From Prochlorococcus sp. AG-409-K04 (GTDB lineage: Bacteria; Cyanobacteriota; Cyanobacteriia; PCC-6307; Cyanobiaceae), in NCBI GenBank assembly GCA_003215555.1, contig QCKE01000001.1:1-64000 (forward strand): a stretch of DNA of 64,000 bases, given 5' to 3'. The notes beneath the pieces are model-generated. The model did not search any database. It was not told where the DNA came from and worked only from the letters and a program-made list of their open reading frames with translations. Position 1 is the first letter of the stretch, and every line of letters begins with the position of its first letter. The position numbers were made by a program, and so were the translations under genes. Below are positions 20,541 to 29,758 of the stretch, one piece after another.

Positions 20541-22082
20541 TTAAACAAATGAACTGTTAAAATTATCATTATTTCTGCCAAAAAATAATGATAATTTTCC
20601 ATATCTTTTCATTGAATCATATAAAAAAGAATCAAAGCTATTTAATCTCCATGACCAATTATTTTCTATAGTTCCTGGACAATTTAGTCTGGCCTTATCA
20701 TCTAAAGAAAGTATATCCTGTAAGGGTGAAATAAAGAGAATTGTTTCAGTCCTTAGCCCTATTTCAATTAATCTCCAAGATGGTTCAAGTGCATCTCCAC
20801 AATATCTATCAAGAACTCTATTCCTAACATCAATATTACTATTTCCCCACCAACCATTAGTAGTCGAATTATCATGAGTACCAGTATAAACAATCCATTT
20901 ATATCCATTAATATTTTCAGGTAAATATGGATTTTCTAAATTTCCATCAAATGCAAATTGAAGTATCTTCATACCTGGAAATTGAAAATATTCTCTAAGC
21001 AGATTAACTTTAGGAGTTATTACTCCAAGATCTTCTGCCACTAAAGGTAAATTTTTACCAAAATCATTTTTCAAACAGGTTAAAAGTTCTAACCCAGGAG
21101 AAGGTAACCAATATCCCTTTTCAGCAGTTTTATCTTGTCCAGGTACCGACCAATATGCAATCAAAGCCCTGAAATGATCTAAGCGCAATAAATCAACTTG
21201 AGACCATTGTCTTCTAAATCTTTTCCGCCACCATCTAAATTGTGTTTTTTTATGTTTTTCCCAACGGTATACAGGCGTTCCCCAAAGCTGCCCTGTGTCA
21301 GAAAAATAATCCGGAGGCACTCCACTCTGATTTAAAAGACTTCCATTAGATGAAACAGAAAAGAGAGATCTGTTAGCCCATACATCAGAACTATCTCTTG
21401 AAACATAAAAAGGTAAGTCCCCAAAAAGCAATATCCCTTTTTCATTGGCCTCATGCCTTAATTGAGACCATTGTCGATCAAGATGCCATTGCAAAAGCTT
21501 ATGTTCTAAAAGTTTTTCTTCATGCTTCTTCATCCAGATCTTTAATTCATAAACATTGTGTTCAGAAAATGGTAATGGCCATTCCCACCAAGGTAGCTTG
21601 TTGTTTTGCCTTCTTATTTCCATAAATAAAGCATGATCTTCTAGCCAGAACTGCTTAGAACTCCATCTTGCAAATTCAATATGATTCTTTTCACTTTGCA
21701 TCTTCCAATTGATTCTCAAAGCTTTCCCTATAGCTTCGCTTCTTGAATTTGCTAAATCAAAATTTATTGTTTTTTTTTGACTAATACAGGAATCTTTTGG
21801 GAAATCATCAATACTTTCTGAATTTAAAAATCCATCTTGAACAAGATCATTTGCATCAATAAACCATGGATTAAATGCAAAACTTGAAGGAGAACTATAA
21901 GGTGACCCAAATGAATCAGTAGGAGAAAGAGGTAGAAATTGCCATACTCTTATACCATTATTTGAGAGTAACTTTATCCACTTTCTAGAAGGCTCACCAA
22001 ACGTGCCACAAACATCCCCCCCAGGCAAAGAAGAAGGATGAAGTAAAACTCCACTAAAACGGGGTTTGGACAAAGAGATCAC
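20541..22082 (-). CDS. malQ: 4-alpha-glucanotransferase (amylomaltase)
   Basis: A GH77 enzyme that transfers maltooligosaccharide chains during glycogen turnover. The length is 513 aa. Catalytic landmarks seen are LLRLDHFRALIAYWSVPG (nucleophile aspartate region), LVAEDLGVITPKV (acid/base glutamate) and YTGTHDNSTTNGWW (transition-state aspartate). Start is GTG at 22080-22082. Its final codons contain one arm-pair of a 16-bp inverted repeat (see 20559-20598). It faces the RodZ-like gene tail to tail. Confidence 0.95.
   Translation of the reverse strand: MISLSKPRFSGVLLHPSSLPGGDVCGTFGEPSRKWIKLLSNNGIRVWQFLPLSPTDSFGSPYSSPSSFAFNPWFIDANDLVQDGFLNSESIDDFPKDSCISQKKTINFDLANSRSEAIGKALRINWKMQSEKNHIEFARWSSKQFWLEDHALFMEIRRQNNKLPWWEWPLPFSEHNVYELKIWMKKHEEKLLEHKLLQWHLDRQWSQLRHEANEKGILLFGDLPFYVSRDSSDVWANRSLFSVSSNGSLLNQSGVPPDYFSDTGQLWGTPVYRWEKHKKTQFRWWRKRFRRQWSQVDLLRLDHFRALIAYWSVPGQDKTAEKGYWLPSPGLELLTCLKNDFGKNLPLVAEDLGVITPKVNLLREYFQFPGMKILQFAFDGNLENPYLPENINGYKWIVYTGTHDNSTTNGWWGNSNIDVRNRVLDRYCGDALEPSWRLIEIGLRTETILFISPLQDILSLDDKARLNCPGTIENNWSWRLNSFDSFLYDSMKRYGKLSLFFGRNNDNFNSSFV
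20559..20598. terminator. 16-bp perfect inverted repeat inside malQ 3' end
   Basis: AAAATTATCATTATTT (20559-20574) is matched exactly by AAATAATGATAATTTT (20583-20598) across an 8-nt loop, CTGCCAAA. It begins 18 nt past the RodZ-like stop and lies within the last codons of malQ on the other strand. The stem is AT-rich with a TTTT end, so it could end transcription of the plus-strand operon and, less likely, of malQ. Position and perfection support it; no folding energy was computed. Confidence 0.55.
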
Positions 22083-22122
22083 TCCACAACTAAAGCTTGA
22101 AGATAGCTTTAGATTTTTAAGT

Positions 22123-22131
22123 TGCTATAAT
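22123..22131 (+). promoter_or_regulatory. Extended -10 promoter (TGCTATAAT) ahead of the small ORF
   Basis: TGC followed by a perfect TATAAT (22126-22131) forms an extended -10 element on the plus strand. A plausible start site ~7 nt downstream would be near 22138, giving a ~28-nt leader before the ATG at 22166. No convincing -35 was found at the usual distance, as expected for extended -10 promoters. It points away from malQ. Confidence 0.4.
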
Positions 22132-22165
22132 ATTTAAATACTAAAAATATTTTCATCAATTTCCA

Positions 22166-22303
22166 ATGAAATATCCTGGTATGACAATACATTTTATAGG
22201 AATTTTGTTGGCAGGAATATGGGTTAGCAATATAACAATTAACAGCATATGGCCAGAACTTTATATTAATAGCGAAAGGAAACAATATATAAACAATTCC
22301 TAA
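22166..22303 (+). CDS. Small ORF, 45-aa predicted one-helix membrane protein
   Basis: The frame runs from ATG 22166 (second ATG 22181 in frame) to TAA 22301-22303. The product has a hydrophobic stretch of about 20 residues (IHFIGILLAGIWVSNITI) then a polar tail ending in NNS. It is below usual ORF length cutoffs, lies in a 322-nt stretch otherwise free of genes, and has an extended -10 promoter just upstream. There is no clear Shine-Dalgarno site. I do not recognise the family. It could be a small thylakoid or plasma membrane subunit, or a chance ORF. Confidence 0.4.
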   Translation: MKYPGMTIHFIGILLAGIWVSNITINSIWPELYINSERKQYINNS

Positions 22304-22404
22304 TGTACAAATAACTTTAAATATTTAAGAAACCTTGTATCTTTGAAAACCTAAATTTCATCATGCTTTACATCCTTTAAGGCAATTTGAATCCCATTAA
22401 GTTG

Positions 22405-22914
22405 TCATAGATTTAGTGAATACATCCTTGTTTTTAGATTTAAAAGAATTCTTTCAAGAAGAAAAGATTGATTGAAATCAGGATTTTTATTAAAAAATTC
22501 ATCAGGAATATGACCTAACCAAGGAAGGCAATCTAACTTTCTTTTCCTTGGATCCCAGATCCCACCAACTTGAATAAGTCCAGCTAATGGAACTGAAAAA
22601 GTCTTACACAAACTCACATACGCTGGAACTACTCCTTGAATATCTCCTGAAGGCAATGGAGAAGCAAAAAGCAAGACAGGTTGTTTCCAAGCTCCAAGTG
22701 CCTCAATCCAACTAATTCCTGATGGATGAAGCATCCCCACATCACCAAGTAAATGAATAATTTCTTTGTCTTTTTTCAAATTCATCAAAACGGTATTGGG
22801 CTCCTCTTCACAGAAAACTTCACGTAGCTTCAACCCATAAAAGTTAGCCACAGCAAAGGATCCGGCGAAGGCCAGTGAATCAGAAAAGTCACCAATTTTT
22901 ATCAAGAAAAACAT
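22405..22914 (-). CDS. Conserved picocyanobacterial hypothetical beside prs
   Basis: A protein of ~169 aa with the recognisable conserved core HLLGDVGMLHPSGISWIEALG and VVPAYVSLCKTFSVPLAGL, then WDPRKRKLDCLPWLG. No cofactor motif is evident and the function is unknown. The frame stays open up to 23028, but that extension would overlap the prs start codon and reads as non-conserved sequence. I therefore chose the ATG at 22914 (MFFLIKIGDFSDSL), which leaves ~97 nt for two divergent promoters. A start at 22926 is possible. Confidence 0.72.
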   Translation of the reverse strand: MFFLIKIGDFSDSLAFAGSFAVANFYGLKLREVFCEEEPNTVLMNLKKDKEIIHLLGDVGMLHPSGISWIEALGAWKQPVLLFASPLPSGDIQGVVPAYVSLCKTFSVPLAGLIQVGGIWDPRKRKLDCLPWLGHIPDEFFNKNPDFNQSFLLERILLNLKTRMYSLNL

Positions 22915-23011
22915 AAGACAAATCATCGATCGACTACAAGAGTCAAAGAAAATTTGGAATGATGAGCTAGGAGCATTACCATCAATATAAGGGTTTTTAA
23001 TTGCGGCGAAC

Positions 23012-24008
23012 GTGACAAGTTTTATCACCGCAGCGACTGCTCAAAATATAAAAAGCAGCCACAATACTCAGCGGCTCAAGATAATTAGTGGGACTTCGAA
23101 TCCAATCCTTTCGAAGGAGATAGCTTCATATTTAGGCATTGATGACGTTCCTCTTGTGTCCAAAAGATTTGCTGATGGTGAGCTTTACGTACAGATTCAA
23201 CAATCAATTAGAGGATGTGATGTTTTTCTAATCCAACCAACTTGCGCTCCTGTAAATGACAGCCTGATGGAGTTAATGATAATGGTAGATGCATGCAAAA
23301 GAGCTTCAGCTAGACAAGTGACTGCGGTAATTCCTTACTATGGATATGCAAGAGCAGATAGAAAAACTGCTGGCAGAGAATCCATTACTGCCAAATTATC
23401 TGCAAATTTGCTAGTAGCCTCTGGCGTGGATAGAGTGCTAGCCATGGACTTGCATTCAGCGCAAATTCAAGGATATTTTGATATTCCTTGTGATCATATA
23501 TATGGTTCACCAGTATTAATCGATTATCTATCAAAAAAATCACTGAAGGAAGTTGTGGTAGTTTCCCCTGATGTTGGGGGGGGTAGCCAGAGCAAGAGCA
23601 TTTGCAAAAAAAATGGACGATGCACCCCTTGCAATAATTGACAAGCGTCGAGCAGCTCACAATATTGCTGAAAGCCTTACAGTTATTGGCGATGTTGCTG
23701 GTAAAACAGCAATTTTAATAGATGACATGATTGATACTGGAGGCACCATTTGTGCTGGGGCGGAACTGTTAAGAAAAGAAGGCGCAAAAAGGGTAATTGC
23801 GTGTGCTTCACATGCTGTCTTTTCACCCCCTGCGTATACACGACTATCAAGTGAAGGTCTTTTTGAAGAAGTAGTGGTTACAAATAGTATTCCTGTGCCT
23901 CAAAAGCAATTTTTTCCACAACTAAAAGTGTTATCTGTTGCGAATATGCTTGGAGAAGCAATTTGGAGAATACATGAAGAAAGTTCTATCAGCTCTATGT
24001 TCCGATAA
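23012..24008 (+). CDS. prs: Ribose-phosphate pyrophosphokinase, frameshifted in an 8-G run
   Basis: PRPP synthase makes 5-phosphoribosyl diphosphate for purine, pyrimidine, histidine, tryptophan and NAD synthesis. It starts with GTG at 23012 and reads to VVSPDVGG, where a run of eight G at 23576-23583 moves it out of frame; the upstream frame then stops at 23641. The rest (ARARAFAKKMDDAPLAI, then LIDDMIDTGGTICAG, the PRPP-binding loop) continues in the +1 frame to 24008. Joining with seven G gives 331 aa, the normal length. Without the join, the product lacks the PRPP loop. An essential gene is unlikely to be dead, so a sequence error or real slippage is favoured. Confidence 0.9.
23576..23583 (+). 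other. prs: Run of eight G at the prs frameshift
   Basis: GATGTT, then eight G, then TAGCC. The family sequence SPDVGGVARARAF needs GTT GGG GGG GTA, that is seven G, so there is exactly one extra base. Homopolymer runs of G are rare in this AT-rich genome and are prone to slippage in sequencing, in replication and in transcription. Confidence 0.9.
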
Positions 24009-24020
24009 CAATTAATGTAA

Positions 24021-24470
24021 TCAATTTATTTTATTAATTTCCTTCATATATTTTTTTACTTTTTTCTTAGTTTCTTTAGGAATTTTATCTGGACAATATT
24101 CAACTGCTGCTGGTATAAGCTGATTATTAGCCCCAAAAATCAACTCCTCTCTATTAAACGTCTTATCAGTAAAAGTTTCAATTTTTCCACCATGCCTACC
24201 TTCTATTAAATTGACATAAGTAATAGCTGCGATGGCAGCAGCTTTGGAAAATTCAACATCTACCTCTCTAGCAACACATATATAAGTAGCTCCAATCGCT
24301 CTATACAGGAATAGATCTTCTTCTTTGGCTGGTAACTTTGCAGTTTCTTCTTTTGCCAAAGCATTACCTCCTAAAGCTAAACCATGTAAAGCCATAGGCA
24401 GCATAATCAAGATAAAAGATATTTTGTTAAAAAAAACGATTAGTTTTCTCAAAGGGGTAATAAGCTGCAT
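24021..24470 (-). CDS. Secreted hypothetical protein
   Basis: A protein of 149 aa with an N-terminal signal: a basic start, a hydrophobic core (FILIMLPMALHGLAL) and a probable cleavage near GNALAKEE. The mature part is ~105 residues with two cysteines (YICVAREV and EYCPDKIP) that might form a disulfide, then a lysine-rich end. It faces the prs 3' end (12 nt) and diverges from sasA. Similar short exported proteins are common in Prochlorococcus; I do not know a function. Confidence 0.72.
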   Translation of the reverse strand: MQLITPLRKLIVFFNKISFILIMLPMALHGLALGGNALAKEETAKLPAKEEDLFLYRAIGATYICVAREVDVEFSKAAAIAAITYVNLIEGRHGGKIETFTDKTFNREELIFGANNQLIPAAVEYCPDKIPKETKKKVKKYMKEINKIN

Positions 24471-24827
24471 TTGCTAATTATAGTCTAAAAAAATAAAAAT
24501 AATCAATAATCAAAGAAAGAAGATTGCAAGAAAATTAATTCTAATTAAGATATTTTAGCAAAATGTAGAATGTATTTTATTTTACATTTTCAAATAATAT
24601 ATTTTAAATAAAATCAATAAAGTTAAAAAACCAATAACCATTAATAATCACTAAGAATCTTTCAGATCTCTACAAAAATTTTTCTCAAAAACAATCTTCT
24701 CTAAAATATTTGTAAAATAATATTAGTAATTCATGATAATCAATATAATGAATAATTTAATTTAGTTTAATATTTATCCATAACTCACTGCTATTACTAG
24801 AAATTAGTTAAAAAAATATTCATTTAA
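24471..24827. other. 357-nt AT-rich divergent promoter region upstream of sasA
   Basis: No gene is seen here. It separates the starts of the secreted hypothetical (minus) and sasA (plus), so it should contain both promoters. AAAATGTA at 24560-24567 and its reverse complement at 24583-24590 form an 8-bp inverted repeat with a 15-nt spacer. This is too AT-rich and too weak to name. The rest is poly-A/T-rich sequence with no reading frame of note. Confidence 0.45.
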
Positions 24828-26018
24828 TTGGTTGAATTACTAGAAAATGACTCTCTATCCCGTAAGGTATGCATAGCATTAAAGAACTTCAGGTCTGTGA
24901 ACAAGCAACAGACAGCTAATGAGCGAAGAAAGCTTCATTTGCTTCTTGTTGCGAATCGCAACCAGCTTTCAAGAGGAGATTTAAGATCTCTTATAAGGTT
25001 TTTAGAATCAGGTGATTGTGGCTTTGATGTAACTCTACGATTTTCCGATCCCAAGGAACAACCTGAAGTACTTGAACTTCATAGAGTTATTGCTACACCT
25101 GCATTAATAAAATTAGAACCTTCGCCAAAACAAATATTTGCTGGGACTAGTATTTTCGAACAACTTCAAAACTGGTTGCCAAGATGGGAGCAAGAAGAAG
25201 CACTTGTAAATGGATTAGGTTTGAATCTAAGGCAATCAGATCAACTGGAGAATAGAACAAGATCTGAAATGCTTTTGGAAGATGAAAACTTAGGACTTAG
25301 ACAAGAGAATGAAACATTAACTGATCGTATCGAATCACAAGAAAGACTATTAAGAATGGTCGCCCATGAATTAAGGACTCCGCTTTCAGCAGCAAAGTTA
25401 GCTCTACAGAGCCAGGCACTTGGTCAAATTAAAATAAGTAAATTACAAGAAGTTATAAAAAGGCGTCTTGAAGAAATTGAATCTCTTTCTAAAGACCTTC
25501 TCGAAGTAGGCAGTACGCGGTGGGAAGCTCTTTTCAAGCCTCAAAAAACAAATTTAGCAAATATTGCCGCAGAGGTAATTCTAGAATTAGAAAAAGCCTG
25601 GTTAAAAAGAGGGATTGGTATTACCACTGACATTCCGACTGATTTGCCAAATATTTTTGCAGATCAAGGCCGAATGAGACAAGTCTTATTAAATTTAATT
25701 GAGAACGCACTTAAGTTTTCGACAAAAGGAGACAACATAGAGATCAGCATGTTGCATAGAACTGATCAATGGGTTGAGGTAAGCGTTTGTGATAATGGAC
25801 CAGGGATTCCAGAAAAAGAACAGGAACGAATTTTTTTAGATAGAGTTCGCCTTCCTGAAACATCTAAAATGATTTCTGGTTTTGGCATTGGTTTGTCTGT
25901 CTGCAGAAGAATTGTTGAAGTACATGGAGGCAAAATATGGGTTGTATCAGATCCTGGCAAAGGTGCCTGCTTTTATTTCAAGGTTCCTGTTTGGAATAAC
26001 CAAAACAACTCTTCGTAG
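24828..26018 (+). CDS. sasA: Circadian clock histidine kinase SasA
   Basis: SasA binds the KaiC clock protein and phosphorylates the response regulator RpaA. It has 396 aa: a KaiB-like thioredoxin-fold sensor domain at ~36-110 ([11 protein letters not shown]...[16 protein letters not shown]), a coiled-coil linker, a DHp helix with the phospho-acceptor H180 ([11 protein letters not shown]), and a HATPase domain with N-box [11 protein letters not shown]1 DNGPGIPE and G2 GFGIGLSVC. Start is TTG at 24828, directly after an in-frame TAA. The first ~33 residues precede the domain. Prochlorococcus lacks KaiA, so this kinase may serve an hourglass-type clock. Confidence 0.93.
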   Translation: MVELLENDSLSRKVCIALKNFRSVNKQQTANERRKLHLLLVANRNQLSRGDLRSLIRFLESGDCGFDVTLRFSDPKEQPEVLELHRVIATPALIKLEPSPKQIFAGTSIFEQLQNWLPRWEQEEALVNGLGLNLRQSDQLENRTRSEMLLEDENLGLRQENETLTDRIESQERLLRMVAHELRTPLSAAKLALQSQALGQIKISKLQEVIKRRLEEIESLSKDLLEVGSTRWEALFKPQKTNLANIAAEVILELEKAWLKRGIGITTDIPTDLPNIFADQGRMRQVLLNLIENALKFSTKGDNIEISMLHRTDQWVEVSVCDNGPGIPEKEQERIFLDRVRLPETSKMISGFGIGLSVCRRIVEVHGGKIWVVSDPGKGACFYFKVPVWNNQNNSS

Positions 26019-26078
26019 AACTTGACGCAGGGCTAGGATTAACCGTAGCTTTTAAATGTCATATACATAACATTTGTG

Positions 26079-26084
26079 TATGAT
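26079..26084 (+). promoter_or_regulatory. Possible -10 element of tRNA-Glu
   Basis: TATGAT lies 9 nt before the first base of the tRNA gene. A start of transcription 6-7 nt downstream would fall at about 26091, just before the tRNA 5' end. No convincing -35 box was seen at the usual distance. sasA ends 61 nt upstream, so read-through is also possible. Confidence 0.35.
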
Positions 26085-26093
26085 CACGTTCAC

Positions 26094-26166
26094 GGCCCCA
26101 TCGTCTAGAGGCCTAGGACACCTCCCTTTCACGGAGGCGACAGGGGTTCGAATCCCCTTGGGGCTA
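26094..26166 (+). tRNA. tRNA-Glu, anticodon TTC
   Basis: The cloverleaf is complete in 73 nt without an encoded CCA. The acceptor strands GGCCCCA and TGGGGCT leave A as discriminator, with a G-U wobble as the first pair, which is also a feature of chloroplast-type tRNA-Glu as I recall it. The anticodon stem-loop is CTCCCTTTCACGGAG with TTC at 26128-26130. The T-arm is AGGGGTTCGAATCCCCT. Cyanobacteria also use Glu-tRNA for 5-aminolevulinate, so this RNA feeds chlorophyll and heme synthesis. Confidence 0.95.
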
Positions 26167-26176
26167 TTTTATTAAT

Positions 26177-26701
26177 TTAACTTTTTAGGCTCATTTCCAT
26201 GGCAGCCTGCTCTACTGCTAGCAGGTTTATTCTCAAATTTGTTCTCAAATGTTGCTCAATAAGAGCTACTGGCATGCCAAAGCAACCTTGTACTATCAAT
26301 TCGTAAGTTAAAGAAGTCCTTTCTCCAACTGGAGATTGAGAAATCTTCCAAGATCCTTCAAACCTTCTAAAATCTCCTTTGATCAAGGAAAAACTTAAAA
26401 TCCAGTTTTTTTTATCTTCCACAAGCTTTATTAAAACCTCAGCAGAAAAATTAAATCCTAAAAATTCTTGTGATCCAACTTGTTTCAGTTGAATTTGAGT
26501 TCCTTCTCTTGAAAGGACCTCACTCGATTGCAAATTTGGTATGAATTCACTAAGTTTGTCATAACTTGTCAGTACTTTCCAAAGATATCCCAACTCTATT
26601 GACGTAGTTAAATGTGCAGCAAGCCTTCTAGTACCGCCAGGTAATACTTCCATAGTCTGCTCTATAGTTTTACTACTTTTTTCACCACCCTGATAAATCA
26701 T
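26177..26701 (-). CDS. SRPBCC-family lipid-binding-fold protein (cyclase/dehydrase)
   Basis: A protein of 174 aa with a START/Bet v1-like fold: a leading beta hairpin, then IELGYLWKVLTSYDKLSEFIPNLQSSEV, which matches the start of the coenzyme Q-binding/cyclase family. The YELIVQGCFGMPVALIEQHL end is typical of the cyanobacterial version. No catalytic residue can be named. Ligands in this family are hydrophobic small molecules such as quinones or pigments. It ends 10 nt from the tRNA-Glu 3' end and is divergent from petH. Confidence 0.78.
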   Translation of the reverse strand: MIYQGGEKSSKTIEQTMEVLPGGTRRLAAHLTTSIELGYLWKVLTSYDKLSEFIPNLQSSEVLSREGTQIQLKQVGSQEFLGFNFSAEVLIKLVEDKKNWILSFSLIKGDFRRFEGSWKISQSPVGERTSLTYELIVQGCFGMPVALIEQHLRTNLRINLLAVEQAAMEMSLKS

Positions 26702-26756
26702 TTTAATTACTTAAACCATTGGTATAAAAAGAACTTTTATCCATTTCAATAAATAA

Positions 26757-28022
<1,266 letters not shown>

Positions 28023-28194
28023 TTCAGAGAAAAGCAAACAAAAATTAACACCATAGATTTATTTGAATTTTTTCATTTAGAACATTATCTTGAGCATTTT
28101 AATTTTGGTGATCTGAGCATAAAAGATAGCAAGATCTGAATAAGTAATTTGAATTGAATTAACAGAGATATTCTTCTCTATTAATGAAAATTCA

Positions 28195-29718
28195 ATGTCA
28201 ATACCTACAACAAACCCATTAAGAGTTGGCCTTAGACAAGAAAGAGTAATCTCCCCTCAGTGCTTGGTTATCTTTGGAGCAAGCGGTGATTTAACTCATA
28301 GAAAACTTATTCCAGCTCTTTTTGAATTGTTCAAACAAAGGAGACTTCCTAGTGAATTTGCTGTACTTGGTTGTGCTCGTAGACCATGGTCAGATAACGA
28401 ATTTAGAGATAAAATGTCAAAATCTATCTTAGATAAAATCAATAAAAGTCCTAAAGAATGGAATGAGTTCAGAAGTCGCCTTTTTTATGAACCAGTAAAT
28501 CTAGAGCATCCAGAAGATGTTGTCAGACTAGGAAAACGATTGGAGGAAATTGACAGACTAAAAGCAACTCATGCAAATAGAACTTTTTATCTTTCTGTTT
28601 CACCAAAATTTTATTCAAGTGGTTGCAAAGCTCTTGCTGACGCTGATCTTTTGACAGATCCAAAAAGAAGTAGGGTAGTTATAGAAAAACCTTTTGGCCG
28701 TGATTTTAGAAGTGCGCAAAGTTTAAATCGAATTGTCCAAAACTGTGCTCTGGAAAGTCAAATTTTTAGAATTGATCATTACCTAGGAAAAGAAACTGTT
28801 CAAAATATTTTAGTTATGAGATTTGCTAATACTATTTTTGAACCAATATGGAATAGAAATTTTATTTCAAATATCCAAATAACCTCCGCAGAAACAGTAG
28901 GCGTTGAAGATAGAGCAGGATATTACGAAAGTTCTGGAGCTCTAAGAGACATGGTTCAAAACCATTTAACTCAAATGCTTGCCATAACTGCAATGGAGCC
29001 GCCTGGTCATTTTGATCCTGAAGCAATAAGAAATGAAAAAGCCAAAGTTCTACAAGCTGCACATTTAGCAAATGAACTGGAGCCCTGGAAATGTTGCGTA
29101 AGAGGTCAATACTCACAAGGTGGATCTAAAACAAATCCAATTATCGGGTATCGGCAAGAAGTAGGCGTTGACTCCAATAGCACAACCGAAACTTATGTAG
29201 CCATGAAACTATTTATAAACAATTGGCGCTGGCAGGGAGTACCTTTCTATATTCGAACAGGAAAAAGACTAGCAAAAAGAACGAGTGAGGTAGTTCTTAC
29301 ATTCAGGGAAGCACCTGTTCATCTTTTTGATGCTGCTGGAGGTGCTCCAACATCAAATCAACTAATCCTAAGAATTCAACCAAATGAAGGCGCTGACTTT
29401 AAATTTGAAGTCAAATCACCAGGATCAGGAATGAGAAGTAGACCTGTGGAAATGGAATTCTCTTATGACGATTCTTTTGGAGAACCTTCTGACGAAGGTT
29501 ATGTGCGGCTATTAGCGGATGCAATGCTTGGAGATCCCACTCTTTTTACTAGAAGCGATGAAGTTGAAGCAGCTTGGCGTTTATATACTCCCTTATTAGA
29601 AATTATCGAAGATAGTCCATGGGAACTTCCAATTTATCCATATGAAGCTCGTACTTGGGGACCATCTGAAGCAGACGAATTACTAGCAAAAGATCAATTG
29701 TTATGGCGACGACCATAA
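28195..29718 (+). CDS. zwf: Glucose-6-phosphate 1-dehydrogenase
   Basis: The first step of the oxidative pentose phosphate pathway, glucose 6-phosphate to 6-phosphogluconolactone with NADP. The nucleotide motif GASGDL is at 28-33 and the catalytic DHYLGK motif at D194-K199. The 507 aa are a normal length. It is followed 40 nt downstream by its partner opcA, which helps redox control of Zwf in cyanobacteria. The neighbour petH makes NADPH in the light, so two opposite NADPH sources sit side by side. Confidence 0.96.
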   Translation: MSIPTTNPLRVGLRQERVISPQCLVIFGASGDLTHRKLIPALFELFKQRRLPSEFAVLGCARRPWSDNEFRDKMSKSILDKINKSPKEWNEFRSRLFYEPVNLEHPEDVVRLGKRLEEIDRLKATHANRTFYLSVSPKFYSSGCKALADADLLTDPKRSRVVIEKPFGRDFRSAQSLNRIVQNCALESQIFRIDHYLGKETVQNILVMRFANTIFEPIWNRNFISNIQITSAETVGVEDRAGYYESSGALRDMVQNHLTQMLAITAMEPPGHFDPEAIRNEKAKVLQAAHLANELEPWKCCVRGQYSQGGSKTNPIIGYRQEVGVDSNSTTETYVAMKLFINNWRWQGVPFYIRTGKRLAKRTSEVVLTFREAPVHLFDAAGGAPTSNQLILRIQPNEGADFKFEVKSPGSGMRSRPVEMEFSYDDSFGEPSDEGYVRLLADAMLGDPTLFTRSDEVEAAWRLYTPLLEIIEDSPWELPIYPYEARTWGPSEADELLAKDQLLWRRP

Positions 29719-29758
29719 ATCTTTTTCAAAAGTAGTTTCCAATTACATATCAAGACTC

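Noticed and set aside
22915-23028. Upstream extension of the hypothetical gene beside prs
   Set aside because: It would overlap the prs start codon and leave no room for two divergent promoters; the extra residues do not look conserved.
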